64,000 nucleotides of DNA, from assembly GCF_021347895.1 (NCBI RefSeq), contig NC_067121.1, positions 16,193,962 to 16,257,961 on the forward strand, in the 5' to 3' direction. Shown here piece after piece: positions 35,700-46,690 of this stretch. Positions within the stretch are counted from its first letter, which is position 1. Every line of letters starts with the position of its first letter. The stretch is from Acanthochromis polyacanthus. Taxonomy: Eukaryota; Chordata; Actinopteri; Pomacentridae. Position numbers and translations under genes: made by a program. The notes beneath the pieces are model-generated. The model did no database searches. It saw nothing but the letters and a program-made list of their open reading frames with translations, and was not told the DNA's origin.

Positions 35700-36720
35700 T
35701 CACTAAAATGACGAGCCAATATTTCTGTGCCTAATTACCATTTGCCTTCACTCGGCATTGAGCTAAAAGTTGATGTTAGCTGTACATGTTCAGCATTAGC
35801 ATGAATAAAACAGCAACAAACTGTGCGCGTGGCTGTCTGACGTTAGCCGATTTTTCCAGACGAATCTCACTTCGAATATTTAGCGGTGCACCTTTAAAAA
35901 CCTTTTCAAACTATTCCCAGCTCAGAAACACCAACAACGAAGGCTGCTATCAACATTTCAGCGAGTTCGATAACTTAACGCTAAATGCGTGTCAAGTTCA
36001 GTGAGGGACACAGATTAAGATAACGGTGCACTTACTGAAGCTCCCCTTTGTCACCGCCGTTGGCATGTCTCCTCTGAAGCACAGCGTTTAGTCCGGCTTT
36101 AGTTCGGGGCGAGCAGAACAATCCACTTCATGTAATTAACAGCCACGGAACAGAGGAGTAACCCAGAGAGTAAAAGAAGAGGGGGGAAAAGATACGAGCC
36201 CACTGCCACTGGAACACGAGGTCCTATCCCGACCGGGGTCGTGGATACTGGATCTATTCGTGGCAGCTCCCGTCGCTGTAACGGGTTAACGTCAGCTTCG
36301 CTTAAGGGTTCGGTGTCGCTGGCTTCACAGGAGATGGCGAGAAGCAGCGGTATCTGTTTTCCTGCAAGTAAATTTCTTCTTTTGCAAGTTAATTGGTTGC
36401 AGCAAGTCTGTGCACAGTCCCCACGGACGGAGCTGGGGATCAGGGAGCTGCTTCGTCTCCGCCTCAGTCACGCTTCTCTCTGCCTCTGTGGAGAAAACAC
36501 ATGCAGGTCGGTCAGCGGGATTTTCGGTTTCACTCGGCTACATTCGCTTCTGTGTCAATTCATTTCTGCCCCTCAAGACCTGTAGCCTCTCAAAACATTA
36601 GACTCACAGGACCTCTCAAACTTATCACTTTTATTTCATATTTACACTAAGAACCTGCTGGGAAAAAAGGGACATTTTGCAAAGATCTGGCACAAGGAAA
36701 CTTTGCCTCAGGTGAGTCTG
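35700..36720. promoter_or_regulatory. Candidate CpG-rich, possibly divergent promoter region
   Basis: This kilobase is richer in CpG and GC than its surroundings (for example GACCGGGGTCGTGG, GGCGAGCAG in the complement, AGCAGCGG). It contains strong splice donors pointing outward on both strands: minus-strand CTTCA|GTAAGT with the intron starting at 36035, and plus-strand CTCAG|GTGAGT with the intron starting at 36712. That arrangement is typical of a vertebrate promoter with a gene on one side and a divergent transcript on the other. No TATA box is evident. The call is an inference from composition and splice sites. Confidence 0.4.
36036..36066 (-). CDS. Candidate first coding exon of an unidentified host gene
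   Basis: On the minus strand an ATG at 36066 (context GAGACATGC, purine at -3) opens MPTAVTKGSF, and one further base precedes a consensus donor GTAAGT. Upstream on this strand is GC- and CpG-rich sequence suited to a 5' untranslated region. I do not recognise the N-terminus, and ten residues cannot identify a protein. If real, the rest of the gene lies left of the window or in small exons I could not detect, and 1-36035 is largely intron. A non-coding first exon is an equally good reading. Confidence 0.3.
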
Positions 36721-38079
36721 GAGGTGAATTGTGATTCACACAGAAGGAGAGGAAACTCAGGGTAAATGTAGAATACGCAATGAACTTTCCCTTCGTAAAA
36801 TGTCCCTCATTTACCCGAGGAACCCCTCCACCTGATCCAGGTGGCCTTTAGATCTTACTCTGGGAGCTCTTACAATGAGCAAAATGATGAAGCATCATTG
36901 ACAACATTTATATTGCCCTATTACCCTCATTTAAAAAAAAAAACAAAAACAAATATTCAGCATCTCCAGCTCCTCTCCTTATCCTTGCTCTCACCTTGTG
37001 AAGGCTCTGGACAAGAGAGTAGGCTAATTTATAATATATAAGTACAGGCTAACTTTCTGGCTCTTTCACTAGTACCTGACATAGTTTTCTGAGGCAGCTC
37101 TAGGAGAGGGTTGTGGTAAGATATTCCCACTGTTCAGTGACAGACAGACAAACATATCAACAAGCTGTCTTTGACAAGGAATTCTGTAATGATTTTGAAG
37201 TTGTTCACATTTAATTATTTAGAAACATTGAGAGTGACCTGATGCTGCACAATCCTTGCAAGGGACAGACTCTTTTTTTGAGGATGACATAAGAACACCT
37301 AAAGTCATTTGGAGTTTCTCTTTTCCTGTATCCCACTGCAAATCAAGGACAGATTTTTTGGAACTACAGAATTCACAAGTGAAGCATTGTAATGGGGACA
37401 GAGAAGAGGCCCTTCTTACAGTGCAGCTTGGCTGTTAGTGCATGAGCACTCAAGCGACTCGGCTGAACGTGCAGGGTATGGATGCTGTGACCCACAGTAA
37501 TGAGGACCTGAATGTCTTCAGGATTCTGACAACCTATCTACCCCGCCTCCTAACCTTACCATGATCAATCGTTAGCTTGGCAGAACCTCTGCTGAACCAC
37601 CGCTCAGCTACCCACTACACCTTTATAATAACTTGTGCAAATGACGTTTACACAAGCTTTTACTCTGCTATAAATGTCTCTTTCAATTGGGCAATCAAGT
37701 AGGTCCTCCATTCACCACACATGCAGACAGGTGCACGCACACACAAGCAGGCATCAATACATGCTCACCTCTACTTCATATGAGTTTCTATGCGACCTTA
37801 AAGTGAGTGAAAAGGAATTCAGTTCCTTTAGGCTTACAAATGATAACCTTGGTCGCTACACAATGCTCCAGGAATAGGATCCTGTCAGACAAATAGAAGT
37901 TCTAGCCAGCATTATTACACTCAAAGGGAGGTCATTGTTTTGATACAAGAACCATCAATATGTAGGTGCCAGACAGAAGAACTGGTGCATGTGCTTTACA
38001 GCAGTGTTACATATATCTGGTGACCAACACTTGGTCTGTTTTTCAGCTTTAGACATCTTACGTGGACAGTGGTGGAGAC
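36721..38079. other. No feature recognised
   Basis: AT-rich with short frames, and an A run at 36935-36945. No motif. Confidence 0.5.
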
Positions 38080-38658
38080 CTATAAACATAACCTGGCAAT
38101 AGCCAGATTAATAATTGTGTAGTACTTGATAGTACTCCACAATATCAATCTGGGACCGCTCCATGTAAATCCTTCGGAGGAAAGAGGCACGGATTGGACA
38201 ATGCAACAGTATGTCCCGCCTCTGACAGGTTTGTTTTTAGCCAATCGCGGGATCTTCACAACGAGCGGAGCCAATTGGTAGATTAAACTCTTACCAAAAC
38301 CCGTAGGTAAAAAAGCACAAACATGTTTACCATCCAAAAATGCGCAAAGCGCCTCTCGTTGTTCTTCCTTCAAAGAAGCGATACGAGATTCAGCTAAAAC
38401 TGACTTAATAGCAGCATCTACACGATCGTTGTCCTCCGTTGCCATGTTTGTTTTGATCTACTGGCGCTTGGTGTTGTCGTCACACCCGGATATCCCGCCC
38501 ATTATCCCGCCCCACACACGAATACTGCTGATTGGCCCGAACCAACTTGGTGCTGTACGGAAAGTGAAGGCGGGAGCAGAGCAAGATGGTTTCTTGAGAG
38601 ATTTGTGAACTCACAAATATCACGAGAAATCAACTTGCTGGCAAGGTTACTATAAACA
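38080..38658 (-). mobile_element. Non-autonomous element with 9-bp target duplication carrying a helicase fragment
   Basis: The flanking 9-mers CTATAAACA are identical at 38080-38088 and 38650-38658. The element between them (38089-38649, 561 bp) begins TAACCTGGC and its reverse-complemented right end begins TAACCTTGC, a short inverted repeat with one mismatch. Just inside the left end is a long imperfect palindrome (38105-38151) and a hairpin CTGGC-AATA-GCCAG (38093-38106). It contains the ORF at 38080-38445. A 9- to 10-bp duplication fits Mutator-like elements and possibly some Academ-type elements. The superfamily is not proven. Confidence 0.75.
38219..38445 (-). pseudogene. RecQ-like helicase N-terminal fragment (Walker A)
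   Basis: The minus-strand ATG at 38445 opens MATEDNDRVDAAIKSVLAES. It then has SLKEEQREAL, which resembles the Q-motif region of RecQ-type helicases, and the nucleotide-binding loop LPTGFGKS followed by LIYQLAPLVVK. Similarity fades after about residue 70, and the open frame continues into terminal element sequence and reaches a stop at 38080. Full RecQ cores need some 350 residues with the DEAH box and later motifs, none of which are here. It is either a leftover of the parent transposon's own helicase gene or a captured host fragment. Confidence 0.7.
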
Positions 38659-39819
38659 CTCCTCACTTGTCAAGGTCAAAGTAGCTGTCTAATAGCATTT
38701 TTGCTTGTTTGTTTTGTTTTGTTCTTGTAGCACTGCGCTAAAGACTCCTACGTGGCCAACTTTACTTTATCCTTGCCAGATTTTCTATACTGTGCACCAA
38801 ACATTTGCTGAACAGCACATTTTTAATGTACACTCCTGTAAACTCTGCACCATTTGAGTTAGTCATACAACATAAAACACTTTTGATTCAGTAAGGTTCA
38901 GAAAGAAGTATATTTTTTGTAGAAAATCCCCACCTTTTTGCATATTAATGTTATATTAATTAAGGCTTGACATACAGAAATTTAAAGACATTTTTTCAGT
39001 CAATTAAGCAATATATCCATATTATATCCATCAGCGTATAGGAACAAAACTCCCACTCTAAACTACCTCCTGCTTATAATTATTGCTGTGATTTGGGATA
39101 AATGGTTGGCTAAATGAGTGCAAATCAAAAAGTGTCTGAGGTACCGTATCAGCATCTTACCATAACGCTGCTAGAATGAAGCCTCATACATGGATCCCTT
39201 TATCAGCTGTTCCTCCTTATTAATTTTTTATTAACTCTATGGGGAAATTAGTCAAGAGAAATTACTTGTAAAGAGATTCATTTCTATCTGGAAGCCCCTC
39301 AGTTGGTACTTGATGGTTTGAAGGCTGATTTAATACTGCTGCTGTAACTTTCCTGCCTATGCTCCATATTACAAGACACATTAAAAATAGAATATAGACT
39401 ATGAGTGAGTTTGAACTGAATAGTGAAAAAGAAAGTTGGGCAGAAATAATATCAACATTTTTGTCATTTTATATATTACACAAGAACTGCTGATGTATTT
39501 GATTGGTTTTAAGTGAATATAAATAAACACATCCCCTGCAGCTAGCAGGTATCAAAAAATTATAATTTTTAAAATGTTGATACACTTTTTGTTTAGTCAG
39601 CGAGATTTCATGGTTATTGTGACATGTGCAGAAGTTGGCCTATAAAACAAATGTTACAGCTTTTGGAGTATAGTGTATTTCTACATGCATCTTTTAAAGT
39701 GACAGAAAGGGAACCAAGATAGTAGCCTACTTAGTATGAATAGAGGGAAGAATGAGTGCCAAAAACTATCAATAAATTGTGGATAAAATCAGGCCTGTAC
39801 TATAATGCAAAGCATGCCT
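38659..39819. other. No feature recognised
   Basis: AT-rich sequence without notable frames or repeats. Confidence 0.5.
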
Positions 39820-40075
39820 CAAAATCCACCATAAACTTCTTCAAGAGACACCAAAGGTTTTGGAGTGGCTCACACAGCCCCTTGATTTGAACATCAGTGA
39901 AAATCTGCAGTGAAATAAGCATGTTGAGTGTGCAAGCCAGCCAAAAATATCTGAAAACTTGCAATGAGCAAGGTAGAGTGAGTGAAAATGACTAAATTGA
40001 GAAGTGAAAGATTCTTAGCTGACTGTGAAAAAGGTTTGCACGCTATGATGTCTGCCAGAGGGAGCAGTAACTTAA
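39820..40075 (+). pseudogene. Tc1-like transposase C-terminal relic
   Basis: Near 39857 a frame reads VLEWLTQPLDLNISENLQ, then stop. The family motif is a tryptophan, proline/serine, SPDLN and IENLW pattern, so the last catalytic glutamate region is recognisable but mutated. Downstream, GAAAGATTCTTAGCTGACTG and AGGTTTGCACGCTATGATG fit the C-terminal part in a shifted frame. Neither end of the element is evident. Old and non-functional. Confidence 0.75.
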
Positions 40076-40404
40076 TATTGTTTTTGTACATTGCACACAC
40101 AACAACTGTATGATTATACTTTTTTATATTCATGAAATAAAAAGTAGCAGTGCATTAACATCTCAAGGATATTTGTGCTGACGAGGTTGTATTTACTGTG
40201 TCATATGGGTTCCTAAACTGTTCCATATAACTGTGAAAACAGCAAAATAAGAGAACTAAATATAACATCAGAACATACACCTCATTCATTGGCCCCAGTT
40301 TTTAGCCTAGAATTGTTCACTCATTAGGCTGATCAGGGTCATCAGTGTGGTACAGTCCATCTTTTTCAGCCAAAAACATGATTAAAACATGAAACAGTGG
40401 AAAA

Positions 40405-40475
40405 CCTTTAAGATAGATAGATACTTTATTAATCCTGAGGGAAATTTAAGTCCTGAGGGAAATTTAATGTCAACT
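40405..40475 (-). repeat. LINE-type 3' tail
   Basis: On the minus strand it reads AAATTTCCCTCAGGATTAAT then AAAGTATCTATCTATC. This is the common 3' end of fish non-LTR elements, in which a GGATCAATAAAGTAT-type block is followed by short tandem repeats. An 18-bp piece, CCTGAGGGAAATTTAAGT, is duplicated at 40433-40468. Confidence 0.7.
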
Positions 40476-40536
40476 GTCAGGTGCAGCTTTTCATTTTCAG
40501 CAGAAGACTCTGAAGCAGTCTTCCAGTACCAAACTT

Positions 40537-40617
<81 letters not shown>
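40537..40617. repeat. (GATA)n microsatellite
   Basis: About 20 perfect TAGA/GATA units. It lies close to a LINE-type tail, which itself carries GATA units at 40411-40422 and may have seeded it. Confidence 0.95.
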
Positions 40618-40851
40618 TAAACCTTTATTGAGAAAACTGTTCCAGCAGAAAAAACAAAAGATGCACAGATATAAATAGATGCTTTCTCCTTTAAGATAAT
40701 AAATATATACATGTTTACAGTAGTAGATCTAGAAAACTAAAAATCAACATGCATGATTTGTGCTGTGAAGCTCAAATATCAAAGAGAAGTGGCAAATTTT
40801 AGAATGCTTTAACAAATTATATATACATTATTACTAACTGATTACATTTTG

Positions 40852-41340
40852 GCAGTGATGTGGCTTATAGTCTGGATCCACGGATTTGTTAGAAATTTCT
40901 GTTTCATTGCCAGATAGAAGCATGGCATCACTGTAACTATAGCAACAAGTGCACACTACATCAGTTGCCTGCTGGCGATAACATGATTGCGATCCTACTA
41001 CAAATTGACCACTGCAGACTTATCAGGACTTATCCACTGGAAATGATACAAAGAACAATTGATTAAACTGTGGGGATGTTTCAGAGTCCCATCAATTCCC
41101 ACTGCCTGCTACATATTTAGGTCACGCAATTCGGTATCGTACATAACGTACACATGCATAACACACTCCTGTGCTTAGCGCAAAGTCATTTTCTTTGTGT
41201 GTGCATCTATATTAAATGACCACATTCTATATTGTCGTGATTTCTGCCACAACTTTTGTCAAGATTTCAACCGTTGGAAATGATACGACTGAGCAGTTCT
41301 GGCGGAGTACTGCTCTCTCTGAGTGCTTTTCTTGTTGAGT
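40852..41340 (-). repeat. Interspersed repeat family R1, copy C, interrupted
   Basis: On the minus strand the blocks run in family order. The hairpin-bearing CTCCGCCAG end is at about 41300-41330, GTAGGATCGCAATCATG and CAGGCAACTGATGTAG follow (40965-41000), then TCCGTGGATCCAGACTATA at about 40870-40890. Between about 41050 and 41265 lies roughly 215 bp absent from the other copies. A GGAAATGATAC motif occurs on both sides (41038 and 41275), suggesting an insertion or local duplication. Confidence 0.75.
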
Positions 41341-44300
41341 ATATTTCACAGATTACAGAGAACAGTGATTTGGTCAAAAAGTCAGCTACAAAATGACAAA
41401 CTGTAGTTGATATATAATGACTGGGAGACATTAAGCAGCCTCCATAGCAGGATGCTTTCATTTTTTAGCAGTTGCGCAGTTAACGCAAGATTCAATGAGG
41501 CAGGAAAACATTTAATGGGAGCTAATGATGAGAACACACAGAGCTCTTGTATCATTAACCAACATGCAGTCAAACATGTTAATGATTGCAGTAACTATCT
41601 CTGCAGTGGGACAGAATGGAGACCTGGTTTTAGATACTTTCTGATGTATTACTACAGCTAATGCTAATTCTTCAAAGGAAATGTTTCAAAGAAAAACGTT
41701 ACTCTGTCAGCTCCAGCAAGCTGCATTGGGCAGTCTGGTAGTTGGACAGGAGAATGCGGTTCCAGTATCAATTTCAAGTAGAAAATACACACATGAGAAG
41801 CAGTAGTGATGCCACATCACTAAGCAGAAGGGATTCCCACAGTTCGTAGTAAGAGAAACATTAGGACATTAAAGTGAGCAATCCCCTTAAAGTGAAGATT
41901 CTGTGACATTCTATGTATGCCTATAATAACGGTTTATCAGAGAAAGTTCTGAGAAAATGTAAATTCTCTTTAAGGGTCTTGTTGTAGATAATATTATGTG
42001 ATCAACTAAACACCATTTTACTCCATCACAACCGCACCTCTTAAGCCACAAGGGAGCGACATGAATGATCTGAAATACTCCCCTCCTTCAAAGACTGGAA
42101 CCACAAGAAACACACAGCAACATTTTCATAGAAGCTATATTTAAAAGGCAGAATGAAGAGAAACAAAAAGGAAGACGCAACACCGGCAAGAGACAGAGAG
42201 GAAGAGAGAGCGGTGGGTTGGAATTGGATGAAGGACACATAAGCTCTTATTGAGTTGGCAACAGTGAAAAGAGCTCTTGGTTATTGAAAAAAAAGAAGAA
42301 ATCAAAGGCAGAAAATTCTTGCAGAGGGATGGGGGCAGAGAAACAAGCCTGTCCTCCTCTTCTTTGTTTTTTTCTTTTTTTCCCCCCACTGTGGTTAGAG
42401 TAGTTAGCCATGCAGCAATAGAGGAGAGACGCATGGCAGCCAGCAGGTTGGTGAGGCCCTTGAGCATAAGGATCTAAGAAGGAATAGGAGGCGACACAGC
42501 ACAATTTGTTTTCTATTCTGCAATGTGGAGGATTGTGCTGAGTGTTCAACACTGTTTTTGCAGGAAAGAAAACAGTGACACTATATACAGTAATGTCCTT
42601 TTACTGTGCAGCACTTTCAGTATCAACAAACATGACATCTTGAGTGATGGCACACTAATTATTTATGAAATGGTAAATATCTTAGAGTACATACAATATT
42701 TGGCATGGGGTGTGTCGTGGCTGCACTCGACTTGAGAGTGTGGTGCAGATATTGCACACTTCAGGACGCTACATGCAAGGTCATGATGTAGTGTTGTGCA
42801 GAATACAGCACAGAGTAATGAGCGCTAGATGACAGCTCAGGAATAGACTCTAGTTTTATGGAGGAGGTCATCTCTTGGTAGCCAGCTGTTACAGATGGGA
42901 CTCAGTAGTGATGGATGTGACGGACACGCATTTTCCCTCTGTTTCTTCCTGCCATCTCAGTCAGCATTTTCCCTCCAGCAGATTGGGTTCCACGAGCCAT
43001 CCCTCACAGACTATCGCTGGGGGAATCTGCTGTTTCAACCGTGCAGAGCATCCCATCAGACAAATGGATATTAGCTAGTTAATTTTTAATTCCTGAGATG
43101 CAAGGGAGCCATGGTCTTTCATGGCTGGAAGGAGAGCTAATGGGCCCGGATTAGGTATCATGGGCGGATATCTGGGAACCGCCCCTTGGGAAAGCTGTGT
43201 GGGTCTCTGCATTGAACACCATTAAGAGTCTTGAAGTAAGGCAGAAAGCCTCTCAAAGACACACTGTCCAGCTATTGACCTTTTGGCAGCACAATGGAGG
43301 TCTTCACTGAAGAGATATTGAGTGGATGTTGAGAGTGGTTCATTAAGCCGTGGTGGGAGTAAAAACATGGCTGTTGATAAGGTCTGTACCCAATCCAACA
43401 CAGTCAGACATAGATTTCTGTTTCCCACCAAACAAGTGCCCACCAAAAGGGATCAAAATGCAGGATCTGCATGGTCAAACAACAGCCGGTTCATTGTGAG
43501 GCTGCAAGTGAGGCTTTTCAGTGAAAAAAACCCTGCTGTGATCATCAGTGTATTCACACAAGACAAATACAGAAGATCGAGACTGTAATAGGCTGTCTGG
43601 CTATGTGCACGTCAAGCTGCTCCCTGGACAGATAGATTCAAACACCTCAGCCATGTTTTCCTTGATGACTTAAAATAATTTCCTTGCTTTCAGTAGAACT
43701 GGCAGTGATGATTGTTTTTATTGACTCAGATGTTCCATTAGGCGAGGAGCTGCTTGGGGTAAATGGCTCCTGACAGCAGCACAGAGCTGGGTGATGATGC
43801 CCTATCACTAGACCTCACACTAGGGTTATTAACTGGGCGCCGCTGCAGCACAGCACCAGCACTCTCCTGACAGTGATGCATACATGGACAACATACTGTC
43901 CTCTGTTTTCTCTGACAGGATTGTGATGATGGTGTTTTAGATTTGAGAGGGTTTAAAGGAGGAAATTAGCTAAAAAATGACAGTGGATCATGAATAACTT
44001 CAATAAATTTTGCATTGTTTTTGCCTAATTTGTTGCTATCTGTGAATTTTAAAAAAGAATTCAAATTGCTACATCCATTTATTTAGTCGTGAAAAAGGCT
44101 TGAAAACATCTAATTAGGTGCATATTTTATCTGAGAAAATAATGTCAAAAGAAAATCTGAAACCATTTTTTTTATATCTCTGTTGACTTGTTGTTGTTGT
44201 TTTTTAACAAATCGCTCCCAAATCCATTATTTTTGTGCCTTTTAAATGTAAGATATATGTGAATAATGTCTGTCCCAGAGCCTAAGGTGATATTGCTTGT

Positions 44301-46374
44301 TTTGTCCAAAACTCAAAGTTATTGCATTTCTTGTTCCAAAATGGAGAAAGCAGTTCATATCTGAGAAGCTGGAACCAGTGGATGCTCTTCCTTTTTTTCT
44401 GCATGAATAACAAGATAACATGTTGGGGAGATTGTTTCTGTAGTTTTAGGATATTTCCCATTTGGTTCAGTGTCATTCAGAAAGCTGAAAAAATTAGAAA
44501 CCTCACGGACAACTTTGTGGAAGCCCATGGATGTGGAAGCCCATGGATATGTCCGCTATCATTTTAGCACAGGGCGTCAGTTATAAATTGAAAGGCTGAA
44601 TAGAGTTTACCGGGATGTCAACTCCTCCTGTCAGCTGCACTCCACTTGAGAAAACAGACACACAGGTGCAGTGCAGTGACTGACAAGGTGCATAGTTGTT
44701 CAAATTGGGAAACATGCATACTACACACACACATATAGGCCTTGTCAGGATTTCTTAATTCACATACACACCCAGCTCAGAAGTGCTGTCACTCTTTGAA
44801 CACCGGCGTGTGGCTCTGTTACCGCCTGCATTACCAGATAGAGTCATGCTGTCACGCAGGAGTGATTAAAGCCTCCCTTTATAATCTCCCTCCTCTGTCC
44901 TTTCTCCACACATCATTACGGTAATACACCAGGCTCTATTACCCCTCAGCATCCTGTCAATGCCCCACAGCTATTGCCTCCCTCCAGCCTATGAGCAGGC
45001 CTCAGAGGGGTGATGATGATGGTAGGTTAAGGCAGGGTCCAGGGTCCCTGCAGCATGGCAGCTTTAATTTCACGCTTTGTTAATGTCCCTATTGCAAGTG
45101 CTTGTCCTGCCCGATGCCCTCCGCAGCCCAAACCAGGGCCACATCCGTCCTGGCTGCCCTCTGGTTGGCTCAAGGACTGTGCCCAGGAGGAATGACGGGA
45201 GCTCTCCTTCCCTTTTTGTTTTTTCTTTACAAGTGTTGCCCATTTGTTGGAAATCTCTCCCTCACAACCTCTGCCCCCTGCTTACCTTTATCTTATTCTA
45301 TACCCATAGTGCACTCTGTCACTGTCTGTTTCACTGTCGACTGCCCCCTCTCTCATTCCCTCTCACCCACATTGATTATCTACCTCTCTTCTATTGCAGT
45401 CTCTTTCTCATTTGCTGCCTTCCTCTCTCTGGTAAACAACTCTTTTTCTCAGCTCATCCCACTCTTTGCTAGTTCACTGTATCTTCCCTATGTTTTCTCA
45501 CTCTACCTCAGTTGCTTCCCTTCATCTATTTCCCTCTTTCTTTACCACTATTTTGACCTTTATTTCAGACACATTTAATTTCATTCGGGGCTGTCTGAAT
45601 TTGAATAAACACGTCTCATTGCATCTTTCCCCCTCCCTTTTCCTCCGTCTTCATCCTTAAGCCTGCATTTACACTGTACCATCTGTATTTGCTAAGCACT
45701 GAGAGGCTGACAATTGTCATTCTGTCAACCTGCTCCTTCTGCTTGAGTCGACAGCCACTTTCAGATGTCCCTAAAAATGCCACAGTCAGCATAAGTTTGT
45801 TGAACTGCAGTTTTTAGAGTCAAAGTACTTCACTGAAGAGGTGAAACAAAGACCTTCTACAGTATATCATATTGTACTGTAGTTACAGCTTTAACAGTAA
45901 TAAACTCTAAGGAATCTAAGGAATACATAGAACCTGGGACAAAACTTTCTCAGTATATCCAAAGGATGCTTCTATGACTTCTTCATTTCAGTTCACATGA
46001 AGTCTCTTGGATGAGAAGCTCTTACTATTACCATGATCTGTATGACTGAGAATCTACATAGACATTGAAACCTAAAAATTCATGTCTGTGTGTAAAACTT
46101 CCATATTTAGATTTTTTTCTACAAAAATTACCCTTTCCTGCCTTGAAATAGCTAAGATTGAACTACACCATTGCTTCCTCTGGAATGTTCAGATCTGTGA
46201 AGTCAATTCTCCAACCACCCCTCCTCACTAACTGCAGACTGAGCACACCAGCTCACCTTAGACTCTGCTTTCTGTCTCAATTACTCTGCATTACACAATG
46301 ACAAGTTGAAATATTAGATTAATTCAATCATACGTGTCTGAATTGAAAATTGATTCTGAAGAAGAATAATGATG
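41341..46374. other. No gene recognised; skewed-composition tracts
   Basis: Reading frames up to 158 codons (45102-45578, plus) fall in a pyrimidine-rich tract and are low complexity. A purine-rich stretch at 42150-42350 is followed by a pyrimidine run at 42352-42389. A 16-bp tandem duplication (GTGGAAGCCCATGGAT) is at 44517-44548. Conserved regulatory elements cannot be judged without alignment. Confidence 0.5.
45201..45657. repeat. Polypyrimidine-rich tract, about 450 bp
   Basis: The plus strand is strongly C/T-biased throughout (runs such as CTCTCCTTCCCTTTTTG and TCATTGCATCTTTCCCCCTC) with few purine stretches. The bias opens long but low-complexity frames rich in Ser, Leu, Phe and Pro. 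It has no unit periodicity that I can see. Confidence 0.7.
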
Positions 46375-46690
46375 CAATGGATATGGGCATGGATAAGTCC
46401 CACAAGCGGTCAGTTCATACTCGGATCACAATGGTGATCGTCAGTAGGTGGCTGACGTAGTGTTCACTTGTCATAGTTACAGTGATGCCGTGCCATTATC
46501 TCATAATGATACAAAAACTCTTTAGCAAATTCATGGATCCAGACTATAAGCCGCATCACTGCCAAAATCGTATCAATTGGTCCTTATGTCATTTTTGACC
46601 TTCCCTGAAAATTTCATCCAAATCCGTTTGTCTATTTTTGAGTAATGTTGTGAACAGACAAACAGATTTCTTGGTGGAGTAATGAGTCTC
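46375..46690 (+). repeat. Interspersed repeat family R1, copy D
   Basis: It contains CGGATCACAATGGTGATCGT, CGTAGTGTTCACTTGTC, TTCATGGATCCAGACTATAA, GCCGCATCACTGCC, TTGGTCCTTATGTCATT and TTTTGAGTAATGTTGTGAAC in family order, ending near TTGGTGGAGTAATGAGT. The hairpin end is missing at the left. Confidence 0.8.

Noticed and set aside
45102..45578. 158-codon frame, second longest in the window
   Set aside because: Low-complexity Ser/Leu/Phe/Pro translation of a polypyrimidine tract, with an overlapping frame of similar length in another phase.
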